A stretch of 20,904 nt of DNA from Turbatrix aceti (Eukaryota > Nematoda > Chromadorea > Rhabditida > Panagrolaimidae): contig CAXAKE010000053.1 of assembly GCA_963969345.1 (NCBI GenBank), forward strand, positions 1 through 20,904. Direction: 5' to 3'. Below the pieces are notes generated by a model. It saw only the letters and a list, made by a program, of their open reading frames with translations. It searched no databases and had not been told where the DNA came from. The translations under genes and the position numbers were made by a program. Each line of letters begins with the position of its first letter. Within the stretch, counting starts at the first letter, position 1. Positions 1-8,800 of this stretch are shown here, in pieces.

Positions 1-990
1 GATGTACGCATGGTGGTGACCTTGGCACTTGGAGCACACTGCCTGGCACTCGCAAGAGAGATGATCGGTGGACAGGCACCGGAAACAACGTCGTTGAGTC
101 TGCAGGATGCGTCGTCGTTCGTCCATCGCAGGCACTGAGCGGCAGTCCTGGTTGCCAGCGTGCTTACCACAGAAGATGCAGCGCTGCGTGGTCGACCGAC
201 GGTTCGGGAAGCGAGGACGAAGAGACTCGTGGCGTTGACGAGGCGCTGTCAAACGGGAATACGCCCTTTCGAGTTCGTCGAGGGAGTGGAAAATCTCGGT
301 GGCCGCCGCCATGTACTCCTTCGTTGTCCTGGGCGTCCGCCGCTTGATGATCTCGTCGAAGATGCGGGACGGGATGCGTTGACTAACAGCCTTGAAAACC
401 ATGAAGTTGTCGATGTCAGCTCCCAGGTATTCGAGTTGGTTGACGATGCTCTGGATCGTCCGGAACGTCTGCAGGTCATCCGTGCGCTTGTTGTCGTGGA
501 TGGGCAGCTCGTACAGCCGTTCGCTGAGTTCCTCGATTGCCGCCGTAGGGTTGCCGTAGGTAGCGCGGAGCTCGTTGACGATGAGGTGGTAGTTGGCGGT
601 TGTCGAACCATATGCTCGGAAGTTCTTCCTGACGTTCGGACCTAACTTACTGAAGAGCACGTTGAGTTTCGTCTGGACAGGGATCGATTGATCGAGGTGG
701 ATAGATTCGAAGAGGTTCCAGAACATGCCGAAGTCCGCCGCGTAACCATCGAAGACCGGGATGGCGTCGGTCGATGGTCGAAGGCTCTGGTTCGGGTAGT
801 TGATCACAAGGTTCAGGCGGCCGGTACCAACAGGCAGAGTGCTGAGGTCGATCTTCATCTGTTGACCGGACATCTTGGGCTGGATCGCGATGTTGTAGGC
901 GGTCTGCTGCTGCGAGTCTGCCGCGGATGAGGGATCGGTCGCAATGCACTTGAGTTGATGCCGCTTGGGGAAGTACGGATCGTTGCTCAT
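1..990 (-). CDS. gag: BEL/Pao retrotransposon Gag, N-terminal 330 residues (runs off left edge)
   Basis: This is the capsid/nucleocapsid protein of a BEL/Pao LTR retrotransposon; it packages element RNA in cytoplasmic particles. The frame is open from the ATG at 988-990 (complement) to base 1, with an in-frame stop just upstream at 1009-1011. Residues about 78-240 have the DUF1759-type pattern of BEL Gag: an FDG motif followed by FWNLFESIH, KLNVLFSKL, then ELRATYGNP. Near the visible end are cysteine motifs: C271-x2-C274 with H277 and C283, a knuckle C302-x2-C305-x4-H310-x4-C315, then further Cys and a triple His. Protease, RT and integrase would lie left of the window. The leader to the primer-binding site is only 32 bp. 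No stop or frameshift is visible, so this end of the element looks intact. The family call is confident; the exact clade is not. Confidence 0.9.
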   Translation of the reverse strand, partial: MSNDPYFPKRHQLKCIATDPSSAADSQQQTAYNIAIQPKMSGQQMKIDLSTLPVGTGRLNLVINYPNQSLRPSTDAIPVFDGYAADFGMFWNLFESIHLDQSIPVQTKLNVLFSKLGPNVRKNFRAYGSTTANYHLIVNELRATYGNPTAAIEELSERLYELPIHDNKRTDDLQTFRTIQSIVNQLEYLGADIDNFMVFKAVSQRIPSRIFDEIIKRRTPRTTKEYMAAATEIFHSLDELERAYSRLTAPRQRHESLRPRFPNRRSTTQRCIFCGKHAGNQDCRSVPAMDERRRILQTQRRCFRCLSTDHLSCECQAVCSKCQGHHHAYI

Positions 991-1022
991 TGTTGCCACG
1001 CGGGTCTTTCAGGGTCGATCGA

Positions 1023-1035
1023 GGCCGATGCACCA
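1023..1035 (-). promoter_or_regulatory. Primer-binding site complementary to tRNA-Gly
   Basis: On the minus strand TGGTGCATCGGCC matches the complement of the 3' end of animal tRNA-Gly(GCC), including the CCA tail, over 13 nt. It lies 3 nt downstream of the putative LTR end (CA at 1039-1040 on the complement) and just upstream of gag. Position and sequence together identify the minus-strand priming site for reverse transcription of the BEL/Pao element. The tRNA match is from memory of tRNA-Gly and was not searched. Confidence 0.75.
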
Positions 1036-1230
1036 CAATGTGGGAGCACACCAGGCTCCCGGTTGGGTTGGGGTGGTGGCGCGGGTGTCGCGTTGCCTAG
1101 AACGAGGCGGCAAGCGACCGAGAACCAAAGAGAAAGAGGAACTCACCCAGGAGATTCCTACACGCGCCCGTGGGTGTAGGTGATGAGTGAGATGACCGGG
1201 CACCGAGTTGCCGGTCGGAGGAAACGAGTG

Positions 1231-1321
1231 GGACCAGGCGATAAGGTTAGCTGGTCCAAGAAGGGTAGAGCGAGCGTTAGGACCAGGCGATGAGGTTAGC
1301 TGGTCGCTAGTGTCGCTCTAC
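1231..1321 (-). repeat. Duplicated 26-27 bp hairpin-forming module in LTR
   Basis: Two near-identical units, 1231-1257 and 1280-1305, begin GGACCAGGCGAT and end TTAGCTGGTC. They differ by one internal base and lie 49 bp apart. Each can fold on itself because GACCAG pairs with CTGGTC. An outer inverted pair (GTAGAGCGA at 1265-1273 and TCGCTCTAC at 1313-1321) encloses the second unit. The block lies downstream of the AATAAA, so it is probably in U5 and at the 5' end of element RNA. Function unknown. Confidence 0.6.
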
Positions 1322-1350
1322 GTGGGGCACACAGGAGTAAAGCACAGAGG

Positions 1351-1356
1351 TTTATT
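1351..1356 (-). terminator. Polyadenylation signal in BEL LTR
   Basis: AATAAA on the minus strand, downstream of the TATA box within the LTR; this would direct 3' end formation when the LTR acts as the 3' copy. Confidence 0.5.
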
Positions 1357-1450
1357 GGAACACCCAACACAGAATAACACAGACAATAACCAACAACAAC
1401 AATATCCACAATACAATAACCAAAGACAATCAGGGGCAGAAAGAGAGCCT

Positions 1451-1457
1451 TATATAC
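1451..1457 (-). promoter_or_regulatory. TATA box of BEL LTR
   Basis: The minus strand reads CGTATATAAGG here, a good TATA box. It lies about 95 bp upstream of the AATAAA, as expected for a U3-R arrangement, with transcription starting near 1420-1425 toward gag. Confidence 0.6.
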
Positions 1458-1713
1458 GAATCGGGGCAGAATATTCTGGAAGATACAAGAGGAGATCTGT
1501 GGGAACGTTCGCATTCGTTGATTGGTCGCGAAGTTTCCAGAGGATCGGGCCGAGGTTGAGCTCGATGCGCACGCGCTCCTCCATTTCGCCTCGAGACCAG
1601 AACGCGGGAAGTTCGAATACTTCGCGTGACGCGACAGACGCGACAACTTCTTTGATCCCAAAGAAACACAATCAACTACGGCAGTAACCCAACTAATCGA
1701 ACAACTCAACGAA

Positions 1714-4227
1714 ATGAAAATCCAACGCGAAATCGAAGCTATGAAAAAGGAACTGGAAGAACAGAAAAAGAATCGAAACAACGCCCCAACCCGTATCATA
1801 TTTGGTACAAAGAACGTCACACATGGAAACCTGGAACTAGCCTACGAAACACACGACTCAAACACGAATGGTATTCTCAAAACGGCGCAACTCAACATGC
1901 TATCAATCAATATTCCCGCAGATGAAGTACCCCAATTCACCGGAGATCCAGCACAAGTCTTCACCCAATGGTTACGACAACTCGAACTACAAATGACCAA
2001 ATACCCATTCGAACTCAACGAGCGACGACGTCTTGCCCACCTAGTATCAAAACTCAAAGGAACAGCTCTTCTGGCATACGACTCATTCCCGCCAAACGTC
2101 AGAAACAGCTACTACGAAGCGACCGAAGCACTAAACCGTCGATTCCCCAACGACCAAGCAAAGAAAAACGCTACAGAATCCTTCGCAAGCTGCTACCAGA
2201 ACAAAGGAGAAAAAGTCCACAACTACTACGAACGCCTAGCTACACTTATTTACACCATGATGGAAGGTGAACCAACTGAAATCATCGAAAACGTCCTACT
2301 ACGCGAAACAATCAACCGAATGAAACCCAGTCTACGTGAATACGTCAGCAGCAAAGATCCAGAAACCGTCGAAAAAGCTCTTACTTTAGCTCAACGACAA
2401 GAACGAATCGAAGAAAAACGTACCCAATCAATATCCTCCGTCAACGAAACGACCAATCAAATAGCCAAAGCTCTAACAATTTCATCAAAGAACCTGCAGA
2501 AATGCTTCAAATGCCAAAAACCTGGACACTTCGCTAATGAATGCCGCACTCTTATTTGTCACTACTGCAACAAACCCGGACACATGGAGAATAACTGCTG
2601 GTCAAAGAACAACAAGAACCAAAATCAACGATCCCGTACTCAATACTACAACCGCCAACCGTCACCCTACCCAAGATACACAAGAAACAACCACTCCTCC
2701 TACAAGAACTTCAACCGTAATCGATCGTCATCACCAAGAAACAATCACCGCAATGGACGCGACAACCGACGAAATCATAGCAGAACGCCTGAACACAAAA
2801 CAACTGTTAGGTTTGCAAACACAAACCCTATCTACGCAGCGATGAACACTCTACTACCAATCAACATCAATAATTCAACGACTCAAATCAAGAAACCAGA
2901 CCTATCGACAAAATTTCTAATGGCCTTAAGTATAATGGCAATTTTTGTCACGCCAACTACCGCTCTCATACAAGCCGACGACGTACTATTCTGTACAGCA
3001 AATGCACCAACGTCATACTGGACACTTCCAAACAAGCCACCTTGTCATACACCCGAATTTCATACCCTGGATGCTGTAGTGGAAACAGCATGGGATGTCC
3101 ACAGACCAAACACAATCGAATACCAGACAACAGCGCATCACTGTCAATGCCGCCGCACAACTCAAACGCATCAACGAAGTTTCTTTGGAACTGACATCTA
3201 CTCCGAACCAATTATTGAACCAGTATCTACAACCGTTGCTGAATGCAAAAGAATGGCTACCGTTCAACTATCAGACCACGGCATACTCCAAAACCAAACC
3301 GATTTTTTTGGAACCAACAACACACTCAACTTTCCCGACTATTGGTTTCCCCGCTACTTATTTGCCGACACCGAATCAGTCATCAACTGCTACCACAGCA
3401 CAACAAACATCTACACCCGACATGGAACCGAAGAAGTGACAAAAGCTATTCCTTCGTCAATACCCTGCTACTATCGACATGGATCCTGCCAATTAGAAGA
3501 TCATGGAGTTCTAATTTGGACGCCAGACCAAACTCATCAATGCAAGTACATTCAAATGAGGAAGATGGAAGGCTCATTTGGTGGAAACGTTTTCATTGCC
3601 GAAAACAAACAATTCGCCCTATCATTTCACCCCAACAACGAACAAATCAGAACGAACGACTGCAACACCACATTTCTACTATCAGATCAAGGATACGCTG
3701 TACCACTCCGTACGTGGAACTCAACTATAAGTAAACGTGATAACAAAATCACGCAGAAGCCACGAATCAAACGCCAATCCGGAATTGTTCTCACTGAACA
3801 ATTCGCTGCTCAACTAACGGCACTTCAAAGAAACACGGACAACACCGCCAAACAATTCTTCACCGCATCAGTCCGCCGTGTCTGCTCAGCATTGGAAGCT
3901 ATTGCCGACGCAACCGTTGCACTAGCTGCAGCAAATCCGACACTTCTCGCTCGAGAACTCTTGAATCAAACGTCAATCAAAGCAAAGCTAATCACCGCTA
4001 CAACACTTGAAGTCAAAGCCTGTACCGAAATTCCATTCGAAACAATTACATTCCTACCTCAGAAACAATGCTACGACCGACTACCCGTGGAATTCGTCTA
4101 TCATCATCACAAACTACAAGCCTTTCTAGATCCAATCTCTCGGATACTGGAACCGACAGCAAAAGAAACGCCATGCTCAGAATCACCATACATCTTCATT
4201 GACCGACACAATGGACAACTACAGTAG
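1714..4227 (+). CDS. gag-env: Gypsy Gag fused to envelope-like domain, front part; truncated by transposon
   Basis: The frame is open from about 1630, so ATG 1714 may be internal and the true N-terminus lost at the BEL boundary. Residues 1-20 are coiled-coil-like. Residues about 70-235 match a Retrotrans_gag capsid domain (VPQFTGDP start, then a QWLRQLE motif). Two CCHC zinc knuckles follow at C264-C277 and C282-C295, both CX2CX4HX4C, then a basic Arg/Asn-rich stretch at about 296-360. From residue 401 the sequence changes character: a hydrophobic signal-like segment (401-417), then a Cys-rich ectodomain-like region with N-glycosylation sequons at 526, 535, 651, 669 and 751, and a furin-like RIKR at 684-687 followed by an Ala/Leu-rich helical stretch. 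Coding of the element ends at 4221; the last codons and the TAG stop come from the inserted Tc1-like element. Confidence 0.8.
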   Translation: MKIQREIEAMKKELEEQKKNRNNAPTRIIFGTKNVTHGNLELAYETHDSNTNGILKTAQLNMLSINIPADEVPQFTGDPAQVFTQWLRQLELQMTKYPFELNERRRLAHLVSKLKGTALLAYDSFPPNVRNSYYEATEALNRRFPNDQAKKNATESFASCYQNKGEKVHNYYERLATLIYTMMEGEPTEIIENVLLRETINRMKPSLREYVSSKDPETVEKALTLAQRQERIEEKRTQSISSVNETTNQIAKALTISSKNLQKCFKCQKPGHFANECRTLICHYCNKPGHMENNCWSKNNKNQNQRSRTQYYNRQPSPYPRYTRNNHSSYKNFNRNRSSSPRNNHRNGRDNRRNHSRTPEHKTTVRFANTNPIYAAMNTLLPININNSTTQIKKPDLSTKFLMALSIMAIFVTPTTALIQADDVLFCTANAPTSYWTLPNKPPCHTPEFHTLDAVVETAWDVHRPNTIEYQTTAHHCQCRRTTQTHQRSFFGTDIYSEPIIEPVSTTVAECKRMATVQLSDHGILQNQTDFFGTNNTLNFPDYWFPRYLFADTESVINCYHSTTNIYTRHGTEEVTKAIPSSIPCYYRHGSCQLEDHGVLIWTPDQTHQCKYIQMRKMEGSFGGNVFIAENKQFALSFHPNNEQIRTNDCNTTFLLSDQGYAVPLRTWNSTISKRDNKITQKPRIKRQSGIVLTEQFAAQLTALQRNTDNTAKQFFTASVRRVCSALEAIADATVALAAANPTLLARELLNQTSIKAKLITATTLEVKACTEIPFETITFLPQKQCYDRLPVEFVYHHHKLQAFLDPISRILEPTAKETPCSESPYIFIDRHNGQLQ

Positions 4228-4897
4228 CGCCGAAAAGTTTAAGTGCAAACATTAATTTGCACCGTGCATTGTTCAAACGTCTTGGTTTAGGCTCAAAATT
4301 TTTTTGATAAGCATCCTAGTATATAGCCTTAGTATTGCCAAGTTTCAGATGGATTCGCTCAAAAATGTATTTTTGGCATATCGATTTATACAATGCGCGC
4401 GCCGAAAAGTTTAAGTGCAAGATGCTTTCTTTGCAGTAATAAAGCGCATTTTTATGTATCATAGTTTTTGTTACGTTTTTATCACTTTGTATCAATGTTT
4501 TATTGATTGAGAACATATTTCGCGCAATACATTGATTTTATCGAGAAAATGAAGATGGCAAAAGCTCATTTCAAAAATACACCCTTCTAGGGAGGTTTCG
4601 AAGGCTCTGGACGTCGAGGATTTAGTTTTTTTTATTCCAGCAGTGCCTAAAATGAAAGCAGTAATTGTCTACACAACGTACAAGAGCAGCCAACCCTCCG
4701 TTGACACGAACGGCGGCGATAGAAATTTTTTTTTGATGTTGAGGTAGAGCCTTGAGTTGACTCAAGTTTATAAAAATGAGAATCGCCAGCAACGCGAAGG
4801 TGGTAAAATTAGTCCTGTGGTTCTAAAACAATGCCTACAAGCTGCCAAATATAAATGACAACAATTCTCCCCTTATCCACTTGTTTCCGCAGAGAAC
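4222..4897 (+). repeat. Left terminal inverted repeat of foldback element (676 bp)
   Basis: This arm pairs base for base with 5131-5806 (paired coordinates sum to 10028, with no indels). The 22-bp motif starting GCGCCGAAAAGTTTAAGTGC occurs at 4227-4248 and again at 4399-4420. The small open frame on the complement (4316-4516) is mirrored exactly in the other arm and is not considered a gene. Confidence 0.9.
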
Positions 4898-5130
4898 GGG
4901 ACGATAAACTTGTAACTTCGAAAAACAACAACATCGGAATTTTAGAATAGATGACAATTGATTGGAAAAAAATATTATGAATATGGTTTTTTGTATTGCA
5001 AACAATCAGCGTACTACAAAAAATAATAACAAAACCGTTTCACTCCACTTTCGTGGCCACAGGGGACTTTTTTCAAATGCTCAGTTTTTCAATGTTGACG
5101 TTTAGTTATAAAATCTAGTTCGGTCTCCCT
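4898..5130. other. Unpaired central spacer of foldback element
   Basis: AT-rich 233 bp between the inverted arms. No open frame, transposase fragment or recognisable repeat is visible; it would form the loop of a hairpin. Confidence 0.7.
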
Positions 5131-5806
5131 GTTCTCTGCGGAAACAAGTGGATAAGGGGAGAATTGTTGTCATTTATATTTGGCAGCTTGTAGGCATTGT
5201 TTTAGAACCACAGGACTAATTTTACCACCTTCGCGTTGCTGGCGATTCTCATTTTTATAAACTTGAGTCAACTCAAGGCTCTACCTCAACATCAAAAAAA
5301 AATTTCTATCGCCGCCGTTCGTGTCAACGGAGGGTTGGCTGCTCTTGTACGTTGTGTAGACAATTACTGCTTTCATTTTAGGCACTGCTGGAATAAAAAA
5401 AACTAAATCCTCGACGTCCAGAGCCTTCGAAACCTCCCTAGAAGGGTGTATTTTTGAAATGAGCTTTTGCCATCTTCATTTTCTCGATAAAATCAATGTA
5501 TTGCGCGAAATATGTTCTCAATCAATAAAACATTGATACAAAGTGATAAAAACGTAACAAAAACTATGATACATAAAAATGCGCTTTATTACTGCAAAGA
5601 AAGCATCTTGCACTTAAACTTTTCGGCGCGCGCATTGTATAAATCGATATGCCAAAAATACATTTTTGAGCGAATCCATCTGAAACTTGGCAATACTAAG
5701 GCTATATACTAGGATGCTTATCAAAAAAATTTTGAGCCTAAACCAAGACGTTTGAACAATGCACGGTGCAAATTAATGTTTGCACTTAAACTTTTCGGCG
5801 CTACTG
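5131..5806 (-). repeat. Right terminal inverted repeat of foldback element (676 bp)
   Basis: Reverse complement of 4222-4897. The internal and terminal copies of the 22-bp motif lie at 5608-5629 and 5780-5801. The last 55 bases are read as the first 18 codons of the downstream open frame. Confidence 0.9.
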
Positions 5807-8800
5807 TACAACGCTACGATCAAACGACAGGACACATCGAATTTGTCCACAAACTCATCGAGATTGGCAGATTCAGAACCATCGACTTTCCAGAAATCAA
5901 CATTGGAGACAAGCACCAGATTTACACAAACTTGGTATTGACCAACCTCTCAGAAGTCTTTTCATTCCAACGCTTTGAAAAAGATCTATCAAATCATCTG
6001 AACGTCCAAGAAATGATAGAAACCTACCAATATTCCCTCGACAATGGACTACTGCTACAAACAACCCAGCCCTACAAAACCGTCAAAGAAAAGAAAGCCA
6101 TGCACTTTGCCGAATCGCTTGTTGCCAACGGCCTCTTTGGTTTTCTCACTGGTGGTATTTTCGCCCCATCTCAAATATGGATATTCGCCTGCTGCACATA
6201 CGTCACAGCCGCAGTAATTGCCAAAATCATCATGCCCGCCTTGGTACAAGAAATCATGCGATACACCAATCTACCCTTTCTGACAAACCGCGTAATCAAC
6301 AACGTACAACAATGGAACAAACAACGCAACGAACGACGACAAGAACGAGAAAGACAACGACAAGAAGCAGAAAGTCTTCCCCTGCAGAACTTAGTTCCTA
6401 CACGAACTTTCACCAATCAAACCTGTGCTACTACAAAAGCCCACTTGAACGGCTACCTCAACGGAATTCCCGCAAGAATGCTGCTCGACACCGGAGCTGT
6501 ATTTTCTATCATCCACAAAAGCTTCATTGATCAACATCAACTCAAAACACGACAAGCCGAAGAAGAAATCAAACTTGTCGGAATCAACAATACCCCCATA
6601 CCATGCCGACACGTCGCACCAATCGTCATCACACTTCAAGAAAGAAATATTCACTGCGAACCAATCGTACTGGAAGAAGACCACTTCGCCAACTGCTACG
6701 ACATTCTACTAGGAGAAGATATTCTCGAACCAAATGGCTTCATCATCGACTACACCAGCAAAACCTGTCACATCGGAAAGACAGTCGAGAAAATGACAGA
6801 CGCCTACGCCTCAATGCAAATCCAAGAAGCAGAAGAAGACATTATCAACCTACCAAAAACCGACCTCTCCGCTACCTATACCGAAGAATTGGCAGAACTC
6901 ACTCAACCACCAATCCTGACATCACCCGACTACACTCAGAAATTTATCATCCATACAGATGCAAGTCTAACCGGACTCGCAGGAGCAATTCTACAGAAAA
7001 ACGACGACGAATCAACTCACGCCATCGCCTACTTCTCACGACAACTTACCCCCGCCGAAAAGAACTACTCAACAACCGAACTGGAATTATTGGCACTAAT
7101 TGCCACACTGGATCATTTTCGACATATTCTATATGGAACCAAAATCATATGGAATACAGATCACAACCCACTAACTCATCTCAACGACACACCATCCAAA
7201 TCTTCAAGACTCAACAGATGGTTACTACAACTACAAGACTTTGACATTACGTCCTGCAACCTGAAAGGACCCGACAACGTACTCGCCGACGCCCTCTCCA
7301 GAGCAATATCGCCAACCCGAATCAACACGTCATACTTCGGAATGGAACCAGAAGATGAAGAAGAAGAACAGGAAGAAGAAGAAGACAACAAATCAACCGA
7401 CGCAGTAACTTCAAACAATGAAGTCATCAACAAGAACGACCAAAATACAAATTCCATCAACCAACTCAACGACGAAAACATCAAATCCGCCCTGGCTGCT
7501 CTTTCTGAAGGATGGAAGGGTTCCTCGAAACCAGAACTACAAAAATACTTCATCGTCAGAGACTCCCTGTCTGAAGTAAACGGCCTCCTGTACAAAGACG
7601 ACCGACTCGTCATCCCTGAAGCAGACAGATCCAGAGTCTTAGCCATGCTGCACCGTTCACACCAAGGAATGGCCCGCACAAAGGCACTTGCCAGACGATA
7701 CTTTTGGTGGCCAGGCCTCAACAAAGACATCGAAAACCTCTGCACTACATGCTCAACATGCAACAAATATGCTCCAGAAATTCCAAAACGACCAATCACA
7801 CCTTGGAGAAAAACCGCTGAACCCATGGAACGAGTTCACATCGACTTTGCCGGACCTGTCTTCAATGCAACTTGGCTAGTTGTAGTTGATGCATACTCTC
7901 GTTTTCCATTCGTATTTCCGATGAAGAAAACCCGAGCCACAGATTGCATCGAAGTGCTAGACAGCATCTTCAGCCAATTTGGCTACCCCAAATACTTGGT
8001 ATCCGACAACGGCAGACAATTCGCAGCCGAAGAATTCAACTCCCATATGCAACGATCCGGAACTCACACGATGAAATCACCACCATACCATCCGGAATCA
8101 AATGGGCTTGCGGAAAAATTTGTGCAGACTTTCAAGAAATCCGTCAAAAAGATCTTGGAAGAAACTCCCGACATGCAGCCCGCTAAAGCGACCAAAATCT
8201 GGCTAGCGGATTACCGCAACACACCTCTTCCCTCAATTGGACAATCACCCAGCGAACTTATGTTCTCGCGACTACTCAATCATCCACTCGACACCTTTAC
8301 CCCGCCGCGCGCCAACCAAGCAGCCGAGCAGACGCCGCCAGCGACTCAACAAAACAATAACACCTATTCAATAGGCGACTTAGTCTGGCGCCGATCCACG
8401 CTCGAGAACTGCTGGCACGCAGCAACGGTCACTAACACAAAAGGACAAGCCATTTGCGAAGTCCAAGATGTTAAGAACGGAAAATTACACCGGACTCATC
8501 TCGACGACCTCAAACAAAGAAAATCTACAAATCCGCCTCAACAGCCGGACAGTCTTGACCCCGAGACTTCGGAAGCTGATTGGCTCCACCCTCCAGCTAA
8601 CTCAATTCCAGAAGAGGAAGAAGCCGGCAGATCATCATTCGAAGGCATTTGCCTACCTCGTGTCGCGTGCCTTACCTCCTCCGTCTTAGTCACCCCCCGC
8701 TTTCAGCTACTGAACATGTCCGACACCCTGTCTGAGTTTGAGTACATGGAGAACGGCGTGGATGAAACTTCGACCGCTCCTCCATCTCCGCTCTCTTCGC

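Larger units (their letters stand above)
1039..1645 (-). repeat. 5' LTR of the BEL/Pao element
   Basis: The LTR reads right to left. Its end is fixed at about 1039 by a terminal CA next to the primer-binding site. Its start is placed at 1645, where the complement begins TGTCGCGTC; this 9-mer occurs twice in tandem, so 1636 is an equally good start. Inside, in the expected order, are a TATA box (1451-1457), an AATAAA (1351-1356) and a repeated hairpin module (1231-1321). The partner LTR is outside the window, so the outer boundary is inferred. Open Gag coding of the neighbouring Gypsy element resumes immediately to the right. Confidence 0.65.
4222..5806. mobile_element. Palindromic Tc1-like non-autonomous (foldback) transposon
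   Basis: The element begins CAGTAGCGCC and ends with its exact complement, GGCGCTACTG. It is flanked by TA at 4220-4221 and 5807-5808, as in Tc1/mariner elements that duplicate TA and start with CAGT. Arms of 676 bp (4222-4897 and 5131-5806) surround a 233-bp centre; every stretch compared was identical, homopolymer runs included. No transposase or catalytic DDE/D motif is encoded in any frame. An internal copy of the terminal motif lies 172 bp inside each arm, like the two transposase-binding sites of Tc3-type ends. Near-perfect arms suggest recent insertion or arm homogenisation. Confidence 0.9.
2914..6360 (+). other. Envelope-like glycoprotein region (interrupted) between Gag and protease
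   Basis: The region starts at the hydrophobic segment (2914-2964) and continues beyond the transposon (4222-5806) to about 6360. Visible features in order are a signal-like segment, paired cysteines including an HHCQCR cluster, several NxS/T sites, a RIKR cleavage-type site (3763-3774), a helical segment, and after the insertion a long hydrophobic stretch (about 6109-6246) then a highly basic, Arg/Gln-rich tail. This is the layout of a type I viral glycoprotein: ectodomain, cleavage site, membrane anchor, cytoplasmic tail. I could not assign it to a fusion-protein class; spacing such as HGVLIWTPDQTHQCKY recalls mononegavirus/chuvirus-like glycoproteins, but that is only a resemblance. Env normally lies 3' of pol in LTR elements, so this position is unusual. 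Confidence 0.6.

Noticed and set aside
160..645. Plus-strand open frame of 161 codons and other plus-strand frames over 160-1180
   Set aside because: They are shadows of the BEL Gag on the minus strand, whose frame shows clear Gag and zinc-knuckle motifs.
1208..1820. Open frames on both strands (1208-1687 plus, 1296-1820 minus)
   Set aside because: They cross LTR signals (TATA, AATAAA) and the LTR/Gag boundary; no motifs.
4316..4516. 66-codon open frame on the minus strand, repeated exactly at 5512-5712 on the plus strand
   Set aside because: The two are the same arm sequence of the foldback element in inverted orientation; no protein motif is visible.
6603..7244. 213-codon plus-strand frame, checked as a possible place for the missing RT
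   Set aside because: It is a frame-shifted shadow of protease and RNase H; low-complexity Arg/Thr-rich, with no RT motif.
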